A stretch of 64,000 nt of DNA from Pseudomonas salomonii (GTDB taxonomy: Bacteria; Pseudomonadota; Gammaproteobacteria; Pseudomonadales; Pseudomonadaceae), in NCBI RefSeq assembly GCF_900107155.1, contig NZ_FNOX01000001.1, forward strand, positions 248,001-312,000. The letters run 5' to 3'. This document shows, piece by piece, positions 46,397 to 54,926 of the stretch. The stretch's first letter is position 1. Each line of letters begins with the position of its first letter. The notes beneath the pieces are model-generated. The model did no database searches, had not been told where the DNA came from, and saw only the letters and a list, made by a program, of their open reading frames with translations. Made by a program: the position numbers and the translations under genes.

Positions 46397-47533
46397 ATGA
46401 TCCCCAGAACCTTGTTCAGCTCGGAGCACGAACTCTTCCGCGAGAGCGTGCGCACCTTCCTTGAAAAGCACGCCGCGCCGTTTCATGGGCAGTGGGAAAA
46501 GCAGGGCTATATCGACCGTAACCTGTGGAGCAAGGCGGGGGAGGCGGGGATGCTGTGTTCGCACTTGCCGGAAGAATACGGCGGGCTGGGCGCGGACTTT
46601 TTATACAGCGCCGTGGTGATCGAAGAGATCAGCCGCCTGGGCCTTACCGGCATCGGTTTTTCCTTGCATTCGGACATCGTCGCGCCCTACATCCTGCATT
46701 ACGGCAGTGAGGCGCTGAAGCAAAAGTACCTGCCAAAATTGATCTCCGGCGAGATGGTCACGGCCATCGCCATGACCGAGCCGGGTGCCGGTTCGGACCT
46801 GCAAGGTGTGAAGACCACCGCCGTGCCGGATGGTGATGAGTACGTGATCAACGGCTCCAAAACCTTTATCACCAATGGCTACCTCGCCGAGTTGGTGATC
46901 GTGGTGGCCAAGACCGACCCCAAGGCCGGCGCCAAGGGCACCAGCCTGTTTCTGGTGGAAGCCGATACGCCAGGCTTCGACAAGGGCAAGCGCCTGGAGA
47001 AGGTCGGTATGAAGGCCCAGGACACCTCGGAGCTGTTCTTTCAGGATGTACGCGTGCCCAAGGAAAACCTGCTCGGCCAGGCAGGCATGGGCTTCGCGTA
47101 TTTGATGCAGGAACTGCCGCAGGAGCGCCTGACGGTGGCGATTGGCGCGCTGTCATCCGCCGAAGCTGCGCTGGCGTGGACCCTGGACTACACCCGCGAG
47201 CGCAAGGCGTTCGGCAAGGCGATTGCCGACTTTCAGAATACCCGCTTCAAGCTGGCGGAGATGGCCACCGAGATTCAGATCGGCCGCGTGTTTGTCGATA
47301 AATGCATGGCGCTGCACCTGGAAGGCAAGCTCGACGTGCCCACTGCCGCGATGGCCAAGTACTGGGCCACGGACCTGCAATGCAAGGTGCTCGACGAGTG
47401 CGTGCAGTTGCACGGTGGCTACGGCTTCATGTGGGAATACCCGATTGCGCGGGCCTGGGCGGATGCGCGGGTGCAGCGCATTTATGCGGGGACCAATGAG
47501 ATCATGAAGGAGATTATTGCGCGGGCGCTTTGA
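46397..47533 (+). CDS. Acyl-CoA dehydrogenase
   Basis: This 378-residue flavoenzyme introduces the alpha-beta double bond in acyl-CoA. Signature 1 is MTEPGAGSDLQGVKTTA near residue 125 and signature 2 is QLHGGYGFMWEYPIAR near 335. The catalytic Glu probably lies in the loop YAGTNEIMKEI. FAD is bound in the central beta domain. Chain-length specificity cannot be told from sequence, and the sequence resembles the long-chain group. It is divergent from the GlxA-type regulator gene. Confidence 0.92.
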   Translation: MIPRTLFSSEHELFRESVRTFLEKHAAPFHGQWEKQGYIDRNLWSKAGEAGMLCSHLPEEYGGLGADFLYSAVVIEEISRLGLTGIGFSLHSDIVAPYILHYGSEALKQKYLPKLISGEMVTAIAMTEPGAGSDLQGVKTTAVPDGDEYVINGSKTFITNGYLAELVIVVAKTDPKAGAKGTSLFLVEADTPGFDKGKRLEKVGMKAQDTSELFFQDVRVPKENLLGQAGMGFAYLMQELPQERLTVAIGALSSAEAALAWTLDYTRERKAFGKAIADFQNTRFKLAEMATEIQIGRVFVDKCMALHLEGKLDVPTAAMAKYWATDLQCKVLDECVQLHGGYGFMWEYPIARAWADARVQRIYAGTNEIMKEIIARAL

Positions 47534-47542
47534 CGCCCATCG

Positions 47543-47655
47543 GATCATTCCCACGCTCTGCGTGGGAATGCATCCGGTGACGCTCTGCGTCATACCTTCA
47601 AGCGCGGACGCGGAGCGTCCAGGGCGGCATTCCCACGCAGAGCGTGGGAACGATC
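47543..47655. repeat. Extragenic inverted repeat, GATCATTCCCACGC family
   Basis: This is the third copy of the family at 3427-3539, lying between the convergent ends of the acyl-CoA dehydrogenase and aldo/keto reductase genes. Confidence 0.9.
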
Positions 47656-47674
47656 ATAGCTATCTACAAATCAA

Positions 47675-48715
47675 TCAAGGCGCAGGGTTCGGATGATCCT
47701 TCTGAATCGCCTCAATCCCGTCCAGCACTTCCTTGGACAGCTTCAAGTCAGCACTGGCAATGTTGCTGTCCAATTGCTCCAGGCTCGTGGCGCCAATAAT
47801 ATTGCTGGTCACAAACGGCTGCTGTGTCACAAACGCCAGGGCCATCTGCGCCGGGTCCAGGCCATGTTCCCGCGCCAGGGCCACATAACGGCTGCACGCG
47901 GCTTCCGACTGCGGGTTGAAGTAGCGGCTGAAACGGCTGTACTCGGTCAGGCGCGCCTTGGCCGGGCGTGCGCCATTTTCGTATTTGCCGCTGAGCATGC
48001 CGAAGGCCAGCGGTGAATAGGCCAGCAAGCCGCATTGCTCGCGAATCGCCACTTCCGCCAAACCCACCTCAAAGCTGCGGTTGAGCAGGTTGTAGGGGTT
48101 CTGGATCGACACGGCGCGGGTCCAGCCACGGGCTTCGGCCAGGGCCAGGAACTTCATGGTGCCCCACGGGGTTTCATTGGACAGGCCGATATGGCGGATC
48201 TTGCCGGCCTTGACCTGTTCGTCCAGCGCTTCGAGGGTTTCTTCCAGCGGGGTCAGGTCGTCTTCGTCCTTGTGCTTGTAGCTCAGTTGGCCAAAGAAGT
48301 TGGTGCTGCGCTCCGGCCAGTGCAGCTGGTAGAGGTCGATCCAATCGGTTTGCAGGCGCTTGAGGCTGGCATCCAGGGCGTCGACGATGTGCTTGCGGTT
48401 GTGGCGCAGGTGGCCGTCGCGGATGTAGTCGATGGTATTGCCGGGGCCGGCGATCTTGCTGGCGAGGATCCAGTCGGCACGGTCGCCGCGGCTCTTGAAG
48501 TAATTACCGATATAACGCTCGGTGGTGGCATAGGTGTCGGCCTTGGGCGGCACCGGGTACATTTCGGCGGTGTCGAGGAAGTTGATCCCTGCGGCCTTGG
48601 CCCGTTCGATCTGTGCGAAGGCCTCTGCCTCGCTGTTCTGCTCACCCCAGGTCATGGTGCCCAAGGCGATCGCGCTTACGTTCAGATCGGTGCGGCCCAG
48701 CTGTCGATAATCCAT
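47675..48715 (-). CDS. NADP(H)-dependent aldo/keto reductase (Tas-like)
   Basis: This 346-residue cytoplasmic oxidoreductase of the Tas group has the catalytic tetrad visible as Asp and Tyr in NFLDTAEMYPV, Lys in LASKIAG and His in DLYQLHWPER. The C-terminus holds the NADP-binding stretch NIIGATSLEQLDSNI. ATG 48715 has GGAGT upstream and fits the family (MDYRQLGRTDLNVSAIALGT). The natural substrate is unknown. Confidence 0.92.
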   Translation of the reverse strand: MDYRQLGRTDLNVSAIALGTMTWGEQNSEAEAFAQIERAKAAGINFLDTAEMYPVPPKADTYATTERYIGNYFKSRGDRADWILASKIAGPGNTIDYIRDGHLRHNRKHIVDALDASLKRLQTDWIDLYQLHWPERSTNFFGQLSYKHKDEDDLTPLEETLEALDEQVKAGKIRHIGLSNETPWGTMKFLALAEARGWTRAVSIQNPYNLLNRSFEVGLAEVAIREQCGLLAYSPLAFGMLSGKYENGARPAKARLTEYSRFSRYFNPQSEAACSRYVALAREHGLDPAQMALAFVTQQPFVTSNIIGATSLEQLDSNIASADLKLSKEVLDGIEAIQKDHPNPAP

Positions 48716-48892
48716 CGGGTACTCCTTCGGGGAAAACAATCATAAAAGCAGGTTGAATTTTTTTTCGCAATCTGCATAATTGCCCACCTCTTTCTGCAGT
48801 GGAAGTGATGCGCCGCCTGCCGAAGAATCTTGCCGTTGAACGGACGCGCCGACCCGAGCCCCCGATAGCGTCTGTATCCGGCTGCCTTTGAC

Positions 48893-48921
48893 TTGTCAAA
48901 GTACGCACTATTCAGTAAGAT
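48893..48921 (+). promoter_or_regulatory. Sigma-70 promoter of rplM-rpsI
   Basis: TTGTCA (48893-48898) and TAAGAT (48916-48921) are 17 bases apart, 42 bases before the rplM start. Confidence 0.7.
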
Positions 48922-48963
48922 CCGCCGTCTAATTTACAGGGCGGCCCCTGAGGCTATTAAAGA

Positions 48964-49392
48964 ATGACAACTTTTACTGCAAAACCGGAAACAGTTCAGC
49001 GCGACTGGTTTGTCGTCGACGCCGCTGGTCAGACCCTGGGTCGTCTGGCCACTGAAGTCGCCAGCCGTCTGCGTGGCAAGCACAAGCCTGAGTACACCCC
49101 TCACGTTGACACCGGTGACTACATTGTCATCATCAACGCCGAGCAGGTACGTGTTACCGGCAACAAAGCGCAAGACAAAATGTACTACCGTCACTCCGGT
49201 TTCCCAGGCGGTATCAAGTCTTCGAACTTCGAAGGCCTGATCTCCAAGAAGCCTGAAGCCCCGATCGAAATCGCGGTCAAAGGTATGCTGCCTAAGGGCC
49301 CACTGGGTCGCGATATGTTTCGCAAGCTGAAAGTCTATGCGGGCGCTGTACACCCTCATGCTGCTCAGCAGCCCCAAGAACTGAAGTTTTAA
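48964..49392 (+). CDS. rplM: 50S ribosomal protein L13
   Basis: This is the 142-residue early-assembly protein of the large subunit. The family text [20 protein letters not shown] and the C-terminal [17 protein letters not shown] are unmistakable. It precedes rpsI by 14 bases, the universal rplM-rpsI operon. Confidence 0.98.
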   Translation: MTTFTAKPETVQRDWFVVDAAGQTLGRLATEVASRLRGKHKPEYTPHVDTGDYIVIINAEQVRVTGNKAQDKMYYRHSGFPGGIKSSNFEGLISKKPEAPIEIAVKGMLPKGPLGRDMFRKLKVYAGAVHPHAAQQPQELKF

Positions 49393-49406
49393 CGGAATAG
49401 TTCATT

Positions 49407-49799
49407 ATGTCGGCGACTCAAAATTACGGCACTGGCCGTCGCAAAACCGCTACCGCTCGCGTTTTCCTGCGTCCGGGTACTGGTAACATCTCGATCAACA
49501 ACCGCACTCTGGAAAATTTCTTCGGTCGCGAAACTGCCCGCATGGTAGTTCGTCAGCCGCTGGAACTGACCGAGACTGTTGAAAAGTTCGACATCTACGT
49601 CACCGTTATCGGTGGCGGTGTAAGTGGTCAAGCTGGCGCAATCCGCCACGGTATCACTCGCGCTCTGATGCAGTACGACGAAACCCTGCGTGGCGCTCTG
49701 CGCAAAGCTGGCTTCGTAACTCGCGATGCTCGTGAAGTAGAACGTAAGAAAGTCGGTCTGCGTAAAGCGCGTAAGCGTCCGCAGTACTCGAAGCGTTAA
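49407..49799 (+). CDS. rpsI: 30S ribosomal protein S9
   Basis: This is the 130-residue small-subunit protein near the decoding site. It has the conserved opening [18 protein letters not shown] and the basic tail ending KRPQYSKR, whose terminal Arg contacts P-site tRNA. It is second in the operon and is followed by a terminator. Confidence 0.98.
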   Translation: MSATQNYGTGRRKTATARVFLRPGTGNISINNRTLENFFGRETARMVVRQPLELTETVEKFDIYVTVIGGGVSGQAGAIRHGITRALMQYDETLRGALRKAGFVTRDAREVERKKVGLRKARKRPQYSKR

Positions 49800-49817
49800 T
49801 TCGCTTTACGTTCCACA

Positions 49818-49853
49818 AAAACGCCCAACTCCTCACGGAGCTGGGCGTTTTTT
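49818..49853 (+). terminator. Terminator of rplM-rpsI
   Basis: ACGCCCAACTCC pairs with GGAGCTGGGCGT around TCAC, followed by TTTTT. Confidence 0.92.
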
Positions 49854-49891
49854 ATTGCCTGCGATTTATGCATAAATTTCGCCGTGACAAC

Positions 49892-49918
49892 TTGCCACAT
49901 CCGTAGACCCCCTATACT
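49892..49918 (+). promoter_or_regulatory. Candidate promoter of petABC
   Basis: TATACT at 49913-49918 is a good -10. TTGCCA at 49892-49897 is a possible -35 with short 15-base spacing. A leader of about 140 bases follows. Confidence 0.5.
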
Positions 49919-50064
49919 ACAAGGCCTGGAGGCTGAGCCCAGGGCAATTCCCTTGTCATACGTGGGGCTTTTCATTACCATCCGACAAAATTTTTATAAG
50001 TAAAGATTCAACACTTAGTAGACGCCTGATTTAACAGGCCAAAAAGCTGATGGGAGAGGACTGA

Positions 50065-50661
50065 ATGAGCAATGACGGCGTGAATGCAGGCCGGCGTCGC
50101 TTCTTGGTAGCAGCCACATCCGTGGTGGGTGCTGCAGGAGCGGTGGGGGCTGCGGTCCCGTTCGTGGGGTCATGGTTTCCCAGTGCCAAGGCGAAAGCCG
50201 CAGGTGCACCGGTGAAGGTGAATGTCAGCAAGATCGACCCAGGCCAGCAGATGATTGCTGAGTGGCGCGGTCAGCCGGTCTTCATCGTTCGTCGTACTGA
50301 GGAGATCCTGGGGAATCTGAAGAAAATCGAAGGTCAGCTGTCTGACCCCGACTCTAAGAACTCCGACCAGCCCGCCTACGTCGATAAGGAAATCCGTTCG
50401 ATCAAGCCAGAGATCCTGCTGCTGATCGGTATCTGCACCCACTTGGGTTGCTCGCCTACCTTCCGCCCGGAAGTTGCTCCTGCCGACCTTGGCAAGGATT
50501 GGGTCGGTGGCTACTTCTGCCCTTGCCACGGCTCCCATTACGACCTCGCCGGTCGCGTCTACAAGTCACAACCCGCACCACTGAACCTGCCAGTGCCGCC
50601 ACATCACTACGAGACTGACAGTGTCATTGTCATTGGCGTCGACGAGGGGGAGAAAGCCTGA
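50065..50661 (+). CDS. petA: Ubiquinol-cytochrome c reductase, Rieske iron-sulfur subunit
   Basis: This 198-residue subunit of the cytochrome bc1 complex carries electrons from ubiquinol to cytochrome c1. An N-terminal twin-arginine-like anchor (GRRRFLVAATSVVG) becomes the single membrane helix. The 2Fe-2S ligands are in CTHLGC (Cys124, His126, Cys129) and CPCHGSHYD (Cys152, Cys154, His155). GAGAGGA precedes ATG 50065. The stop overlaps the petB start by one base. Confidence 0.97.
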   Translation: MSNDGVNAGRRRFLVAATSVVGAAGAVGAAVPFVGSWFPSAKAKAAGAPVKVNVSKIDPGQQMIAEWRGQPVFIVRRTEEILGNLKKIEGQLSDPDSKNSDQPAYVDKEIRSIKPEILLLIGICTHLGCSPTFRPEVAPADLGKDWVGGYFCPCHGSHYDLAGRVYKSQPAPLNLPVPPHHYETDSVIVIGVDEGEKA

Positions 50662-51872
50662 TGAGCAAGTTCATGGATTGGGTGGATGCGCGCTTCCCCG
50701 CCACTAAAATGTGGGAAGACCATCTCAGCAAATATTACGCACCAAAAAACTTCAACTTCTTCTACTTCTTCGGCTCGTTGGCGTTGCTGGTGCTGGTCAA
50801 CCAGATCGTCACCGGTGTGTGGCTGACGATGAGCTACACGCCGTCGGCGGAAGAGGCGTTCGCCTCCGTCGAATACATCATGCGTGACGTCGAGTACGGC
50901 TCGATCCTGCGTCTGCTGCACTCCACCGGCGCATCGGCGTTCTTCATCGTCGTGTATATGCACATGTTCCGTGGCCTGCTCTACGGTTCGTACCAGAAGC
51001 CACGCGAGCTGGTGTGGGTGTTCGGCATGCTGATCTACCTGGCGCTGATGGCCGAGGCCTTCATGGGCTACCTGCTGCCGTGGGGCCAGATGTCGTACTG
51101 GGGCGCCCAGGTGATCATCTCGCTGTTTGGTGCTATCCCGGTGATCGGCAACGACCTGACCCAGTGGATTCGTGGTGACTACCTGATCTCCGGCATCACT
51201 CTGAACCGCTTCTTTGCGTTGCATGTCGTTGCATTGCCTATCGTGATTCTGGGCCTGGTAGTACTGCACATCCTGGCGCTGCACGAAGTGGGTTCCAACA
51301 ACCCCGATGGCGTGGACATCAAAAAGCACAAAGACGAAAACGGCATCCCGCTGGATGGCATTCCATTCCATCCGTACTACACCGTCAAAGACATCGTCGG
51401 CGTAGTGGTCTTCCTGTTCATCTTCTGCTCGATCGTGTTCTTTTTCCCGGAGATGGGCGGTTATTTCCTCGAGAAGCCCAACTTTGAACAGGCCAACGCC
51501 TTCAAGACGCCTGAGCACATTGCCCCGGTCTGGTACTTCACGCCGTTCTACGCGATCTTGCGGGCGATCCCCGACAAGCTCATGGGCGTAATGGCCATGG
51601 GCGCGTCGATTGCGCTGCTGTTCGTACTGCCGTGGCTCGACCGCAGCCCGGTCAAGTCGATGCGCTACAAAGGCTGGCTGAGCAAGATCTGGCTGTGGGT
51701 GTTCTGCATTGCATTCGTGATCCTGGGCGTATTGGGCGTATTGGCGCCGACCCCTGAGCGCACGCTGCTGTCGCAGGTCTGCACCTTCCTGTACTTCGCC
51801 TACTTCATTCTGATGCCGTTCTACACCCGGCTCGAGAAGACCAAACCGGTTCCGGAAAGGGTGACTGGCTGA
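50661..51872 (+). CDS. petB: Cytochrome b of the bc1 complex
   Basis: This 403-residue inner-membrane subunit binds two b hemes and the quinol sites. Heme ligands lie in LLHSTGASAFFIVVYMHMF and FALHVVALPIVILGLVVLH. The Qo loop reads PVWYFTPFYAILR, the PVWY variant common in gamma- and beta-proteobacteria rather than PEWY. It has eight or more hydrophobic helices and overlaps petC by one base. Confidence 0.97.
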   Translation: MSKFMDWVDARFPATKMWEDHLSKYYAPKNFNFFYFFGSLALLVLVNQIVTGVWLTMSYTPSAEEAFASVEYIMRDVEYGSILRLLHSTGASAFFIVVYMHMFRGLLYGSYQKPRELVWVFGMLIYLALMAEAFMGYLLPWGQMSYWGAQVIISLFGAIPVIGNDLTQWIRGDYLISGITLNRFFALHVVALPIVILGLVVLHILALHEVGSNNPDGVDIKKHKDENGIPLDGIPFHPYYTVKDIVGVVVFLFIFCSIVFFFPEMGGYFLEKPNFEQANAFKTPEHIAPVWYFTPFYAILRAIPDKLMGVMAMGASIALLFVLPWLDRSPVKSMRYKGWLSKIWLWVFCIAFVILGVLGVLAPTPERTLLSQVCTFLYFAYFILMPFYTRLEKTKPVPERVTG

Positions 51873-52651
51873 TGAAAAAGTTATTCGTTGCTTTGATCCT
51901 TGCGGCGCTGCCGCTACTGTCCTTCGCGGCCGAGCACGGCGCGGAGCTGGAAAAAGTCGATATCGACGTGTCCGACAAGGCCGCCATGCAAGATGGCCTG
52001 CGTACGTTCACCAACTACTGCATGGGCTGCCACAGCGCCAAATTCCAGCGTTACGAGCGGGTTGCCGATGACTTGGGCATTCCCCATGAGGTGATGCTCA
52101 GCCACGCCGTGTTCACCGGCGCCAAGATCGGCGACCACATGAACATCGGCATGCAGCCGGCGGATGCCAAGGCCTGGTTCGGCGCTGCGCCGCCCGACCT
52201 GACCCTGGTGGCGCGCGTGCGCGGTACCGATTGGCTGTATGGCTACCTCAAATCCTTCTACGAAGACCCGGCGCGCCCTTACGGCGTGAACAACAAAGTC
52301 TTCCCGAACGTCGGCATGCCTAACGTTCTGGTCGGCCTGCAGGGTCGCCAAGTGGTAGGATGCAAGCAGGTTCAGGTCGTTGAAGACGGCAAGAAGCAAT
52401 ATGATCCGCTGACCGGCACGCCTCTGACACACGAAGCGTGCGATCAACTGACCATCGTGCCCAAGACCGGTACGCTGAACGAAGAGCAGTTCGACGAGAA
52501 GGTCAAGAATCTGGTGACCTTTCTGGCCTACTCGGCCAACCCGGTCAAATTGCAGCATCAGCGCATCGGTACCTATGTGTTGCTGTACCTGGCCTTCTTC
52601 TTCGTGTTCGCTTATCTGCTTAAACGCGAATACTGGAAGGATGTGCATTGA
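51872..52651 (+). CDS. petC: Cytochrome c1
   Basis: This 259-residue subunit has an N-terminal signal peptide (LFVALILAALPLLSFAA) and the heme-binding motif CMGCH at residues 50-54. A C-terminal membrane anchor (IGTYVLLYLAFFFVFAYLLK) follows. It passes electrons to soluble cytochrome c. It is last of the coupled petABC operon, and a structured terminator follows. Confidence 0.97.
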   Translation: MKKLFVALILAALPLLSFAAEHGAELEKVDIDVSDKAAMQDGLRTFTNYCMGCHSAKFQRYERVADDLGIPHEVMLSHAVFTGAKIGDHMNIGMQPADAKAWFGAAPPDLTLVARVRGTDWLYGYLKSFYEDPARPYGVNNKVFPNVGMPNVLVGLQGRQVVGCKQVQVVEDGKKQYDPLTGTPLTHEACDQLTIVPKTGTLNEEQFDEKVKNLVTFLAYSANPVKLQHQRIGTYVLLYLAFFFVFAYLLKREYWKDVH

Positions 52652-52680
52652 TCCAACCGTAAGCAATTGCTGTTAATCTT

Positions 52681-52763
52681 GCGCGCCCAGCGGCATCTCT
52701 GAATACGTAGCGGTCTGGTTGAACCAGGCACTACAGGGATGCTCTCTGGGCGCGCTCGTTTTT
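52681..52763 (+). terminator. Large branched terminator-like hairpin between petC and sspA
   Basis: GCGCGCCCAG (52681-52690) pairs perfectly with CTGGGCGCGC (52746-52755). Inner GCATC/GATGC and TGGTT/AACCA pairing extends the structure, and TCGTTTTTG follows. It lies 30 bases after petC and 45 before sspA. Confidence 0.75.
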
Positions 52764-52800
52764 GAGCTTTCCATAATTTCAACAAGCGAGGAGGACCGCC

Positions 52801-53418
52801 ATGGGCGTGACCAATCGGTTGGCCTGTTACTCCGACCCCGCCGACCACTATTCCCACCGAGTACGCATCGTGCTCGCAGAGAAGGGTGTCAGCGCCGAGA
52901 TCATCAGTGTGGAGGCAGGTCGTCATCCGCCGAAACTGATCGAAGTGAACCCTTACGGCAGCTTGCCCACCCTGGTCGATCGTGACCTGGCGTTGTGGGA
53001 GTCAACCGTGGTGATGGAATACCTGGATGAGCGTTACCCGCATCCCCCTTTGCTGCCGGTGTATCCGGTGGCGCGTGCCAACAGCCGCCTGCTGATCCAT
53101 CGGATCCAGCGTGACTGGTGCGGGCTGGTGGATGTGATCCTGGATACACGCAGTAAAGAAGCCGTTCGTGTGCAAGCGCGCAAGGAATTGCGCGAGAGCT
53201 TGACCGGCGTTTCGCCGCTGTTCGCCGACAAGCCTTTTTTCCTCAGTGAGGAACAAAGCTTGGTGGATTGCTGCCTATTACCCATACTCTGGCGCTTGCC
53301 GATCCTGGGCATTGAACTGCCACGGCCGGCCAAGCCGTTGCTTGATTACATGGAGCGCCAGTTTGCGCGTGAGGCTTTCCAGGCGAGTCTGTCTGGTGTC
53401 GAACGCGACATGCGCTAA
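52801..53418 (+). CDS. sspA: Stringent starvation protein A
   Basis: SspA is an RNA-polymerase-associated protein of glutathione S-transferase fold with no GST activity, which alters transcription under starvation and acid stress. The 205-residue protein shows the family thioredoxin-like opening ([20 protein letters not shown]) and the [16 protein letters not shown] segment. The gene order petABC-sspA-sspB is conserved in Pseudomonas. Confidence 0.96.
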   Translation: MGVTNRLACYSDPADHYSHRVRIVLAEKGVSAEIISVEAGRHPPKLIEVNPYGSLPTLVDRDLALWESTVVMEYLDERYPHPPLLPVYPVARANSRLLIHRIQRDWCGLVDVILDTRSKEAVRVQARKELRESLTGVSPLFADKPFFLSEEQSLVDCCLLPILWRLPILGIELPRPAKPLLDYMERQFAREAFQASLSGVERDMR

Positions 53419-53435
53419 GGCTTAAGGAGCCGCTG

Positions 53436-53855
53436 ATGAACTCCAGTCGACCCTATTTGGTCCGCGCGCTCTATGAGTGGATTGTGGACAACGATTGCAC
53501 CCCGCACATGCTGGTCAACTCTGAATTTCCCAAGGTTGACGTGCCGCAGGGTTTTGCCAGTGACGGGCAGATCGTACTGAACGTTTCGCCAAGTGCTGTG
53601 CGCCACCTGCACATGGACAATGAAGCCGTCAGCTTCGAAGGGCGTTTTGGCGGCGTGCCGCATACGCTGTTCGTGCCGATTGGTGCCATCCTCGGGATCT
53701 ATGCCCGGGAAAATGGCCAGGGCATGGTGTTTGATCTGGAGTCGCCTTTCGAGGATGACGAAGCGATCGAAGGCGAAGACGGTGATGATGTACCGCCACC
53801 GGACTCCGAGCCGCCGCGTCCAAGCGGTCGGCCGAGCCTGAAAGTGGTGAAGTAA
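53436..53855 (+). CDS. sspB: ClpXP specificity adaptor SspB
   Basis: SspB delivers ssrA-tagged peptides to ClpXP. The 139-residue protein has the N-terminal adaptor fold (SRPYLVRALYEWIVDNDCTP), an acidic flexible linker and the C-terminal ClpX-binding motif (RPSLKVVK). It follows sspA by 17 bases. Confidence 0.96.
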   Translation: MNSSRPYLVRALYEWIVDNDCTPHMLVNSEFPKVDVPQGFASDGQIVLNVSPSAVRHLHMDNEAVSFEGRFGGVPHTLFVPIGAILGIYARENGQGMVFDLESPFEDDEAIEGEDGDDVPPPDSEPPRPSGRPSLKVVK

Positions 53856-53881
53856 GCGGCGTTCACCTTCGTGTGAGCCCT

Positions 53882-53915
53882 GAAAATGCCTCGGCCTGTG
53901 CCGGGGCATTTTTTT
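53882..53915 (+). terminator. Terminator of sspAB
   Basis: ATGCCTCGG pairs with CCGGGGCAT and is followed by a long T run. Confidence 0.88.
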
Positions 53916-54013
53916 GCGTAAAGGATATGGATGAAAGTCGTGTCAGAACGGTGATCGTACAACCGCCATGGGCTATGATGCGGGCTCAAGTTCGCCGAGA
54001 AAGATCATTCGTC

Positions 54014-54763
54014 ATGGAAAACGCCAACACCGCCCCTCGTCTTCCCCGCAAGCGCCGCAGCCTTGCCCAGGAATTGGTCACGGTGTTGTCCGAGCAGATC
54101 CGTAACGGCCAGCTCAAACGCGGCGACAAGTTGCCCACCGAGTCGGCCATCATGGAAGCCCATGGGGTCAGCCGCACCGTGGTGCGTGAGGCCATCTCGC
54201 GCTTGCAGGCGGCGGGCCAAGTGGAAACTCGCCACGGTATCGGCACCTTTGTGCTGGACACACCCAGCCCGAGCGGTTTCCGGATCGACCCGGCCACGGT
54301 AGTAACGCTGCGTGATGTGCTGGCGATTCTGGAGCTGCGTATCAGCCTGGAAGTGGAATCCGCCGGCCTTGCCGCGTTGCGCCGCAGTGACGAACAATTG
54401 GCCGCGATGCGCGCAGCCCTCGATGCGTTGAATGAAAGCGCGGCCCACGCAGGGGACGCGGTGGCGTCAGACTTCGCGTTCCACCTGGAAATCGCGCTGT
54501 CCACCGGCAACCGCTACTTCACCGACATCATGACCCACCTGGGTACCAGCATCATTCCGCGTACCCGCCTGAATTCGGCGCGCCTGGCCCATGATGATCA
54601 GCAGCACTACATGGGCCGCCTGAGCCGCGAACACGAAGAGATTTATGAGGCGATTGCCCGCCAGGATTCGGACGCGGCGCGCGCAGCCATGCGCCTGCAT
54701 TTGACCAACAGCCGTGAGCGGCTGCGCCATGCCCATGAAGAGGCGCAGGCGCAGCGCGGTTAA
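54014..54763 (+). CDS. FadR-subfamily GntR regulator, probably of galactarate/glucarate genes
   Basis: This 249-residue regulator has an N-terminal winged helix (PTESAIMEAHGVSRTVVREA) and an all-helical FCD effector domain (residues about 95-235; metal and ligand residues such as DFAFHLEIA and REHEEIYEAI). ATG 54014 is chosen to begin just before the DNA-binding domain; an in-frame start at 53873 lies inside the sspB terminator region. FadR-type regulators often lie beside sugar-acid genes, and the downstream kdgD/garD genes suggest the ligand is galactarate, glucarate or an intermediate. It probably represses the palindrome upstream of kdgD. Confidence 0.88.
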   Translation: MENANTAPRLPRKRRSLAQELVTVLSEQIRNGQLKRGDKLPTESAIMEAHGVSRTVVREAISRLQAAGQVETRHGIGTFVLDTPSPSGFRIDPATVVTLRDVLAILELRISLEVESAGLAALRRSDEQLAAMRAALDALNESAAHAGDAVASDFAFHLEIALSTGNRYFTDIMTHLGTSIIPRTRLNSARLAHDDQQHYMGRLSREHEEIYEAIARQDSDAARAAMRLHLTNSRERLRHAHEEAQAQRG

Positions 54764-54802
54764 CCGGACAACCGAGCGGTGTCGGGAGTAAATCGATCCA
54801 AG

Positions 54803-54892
54803 TGTGGGAGCGGGCTTGCTCGCGAAAGCGGTGTGTCAGTCTGCACATGCATTCACTGAAAAAACGCCTTCGCGAGCAAGCCCGCTCCCACA
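54803..54892. repeat. REPIN (GTGGGAGCGGGCTTGC type)
   Basis: This is an inverted pair of TGTGGGAGCGGGCTTGCTCG, close to the copies at 14218 and 41120. Confidence 0.92.
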
Positions 54893-54926
54893 TTTTGACC
54901 TCTTTGGCCTGGAGTTTTGTGTTTAC

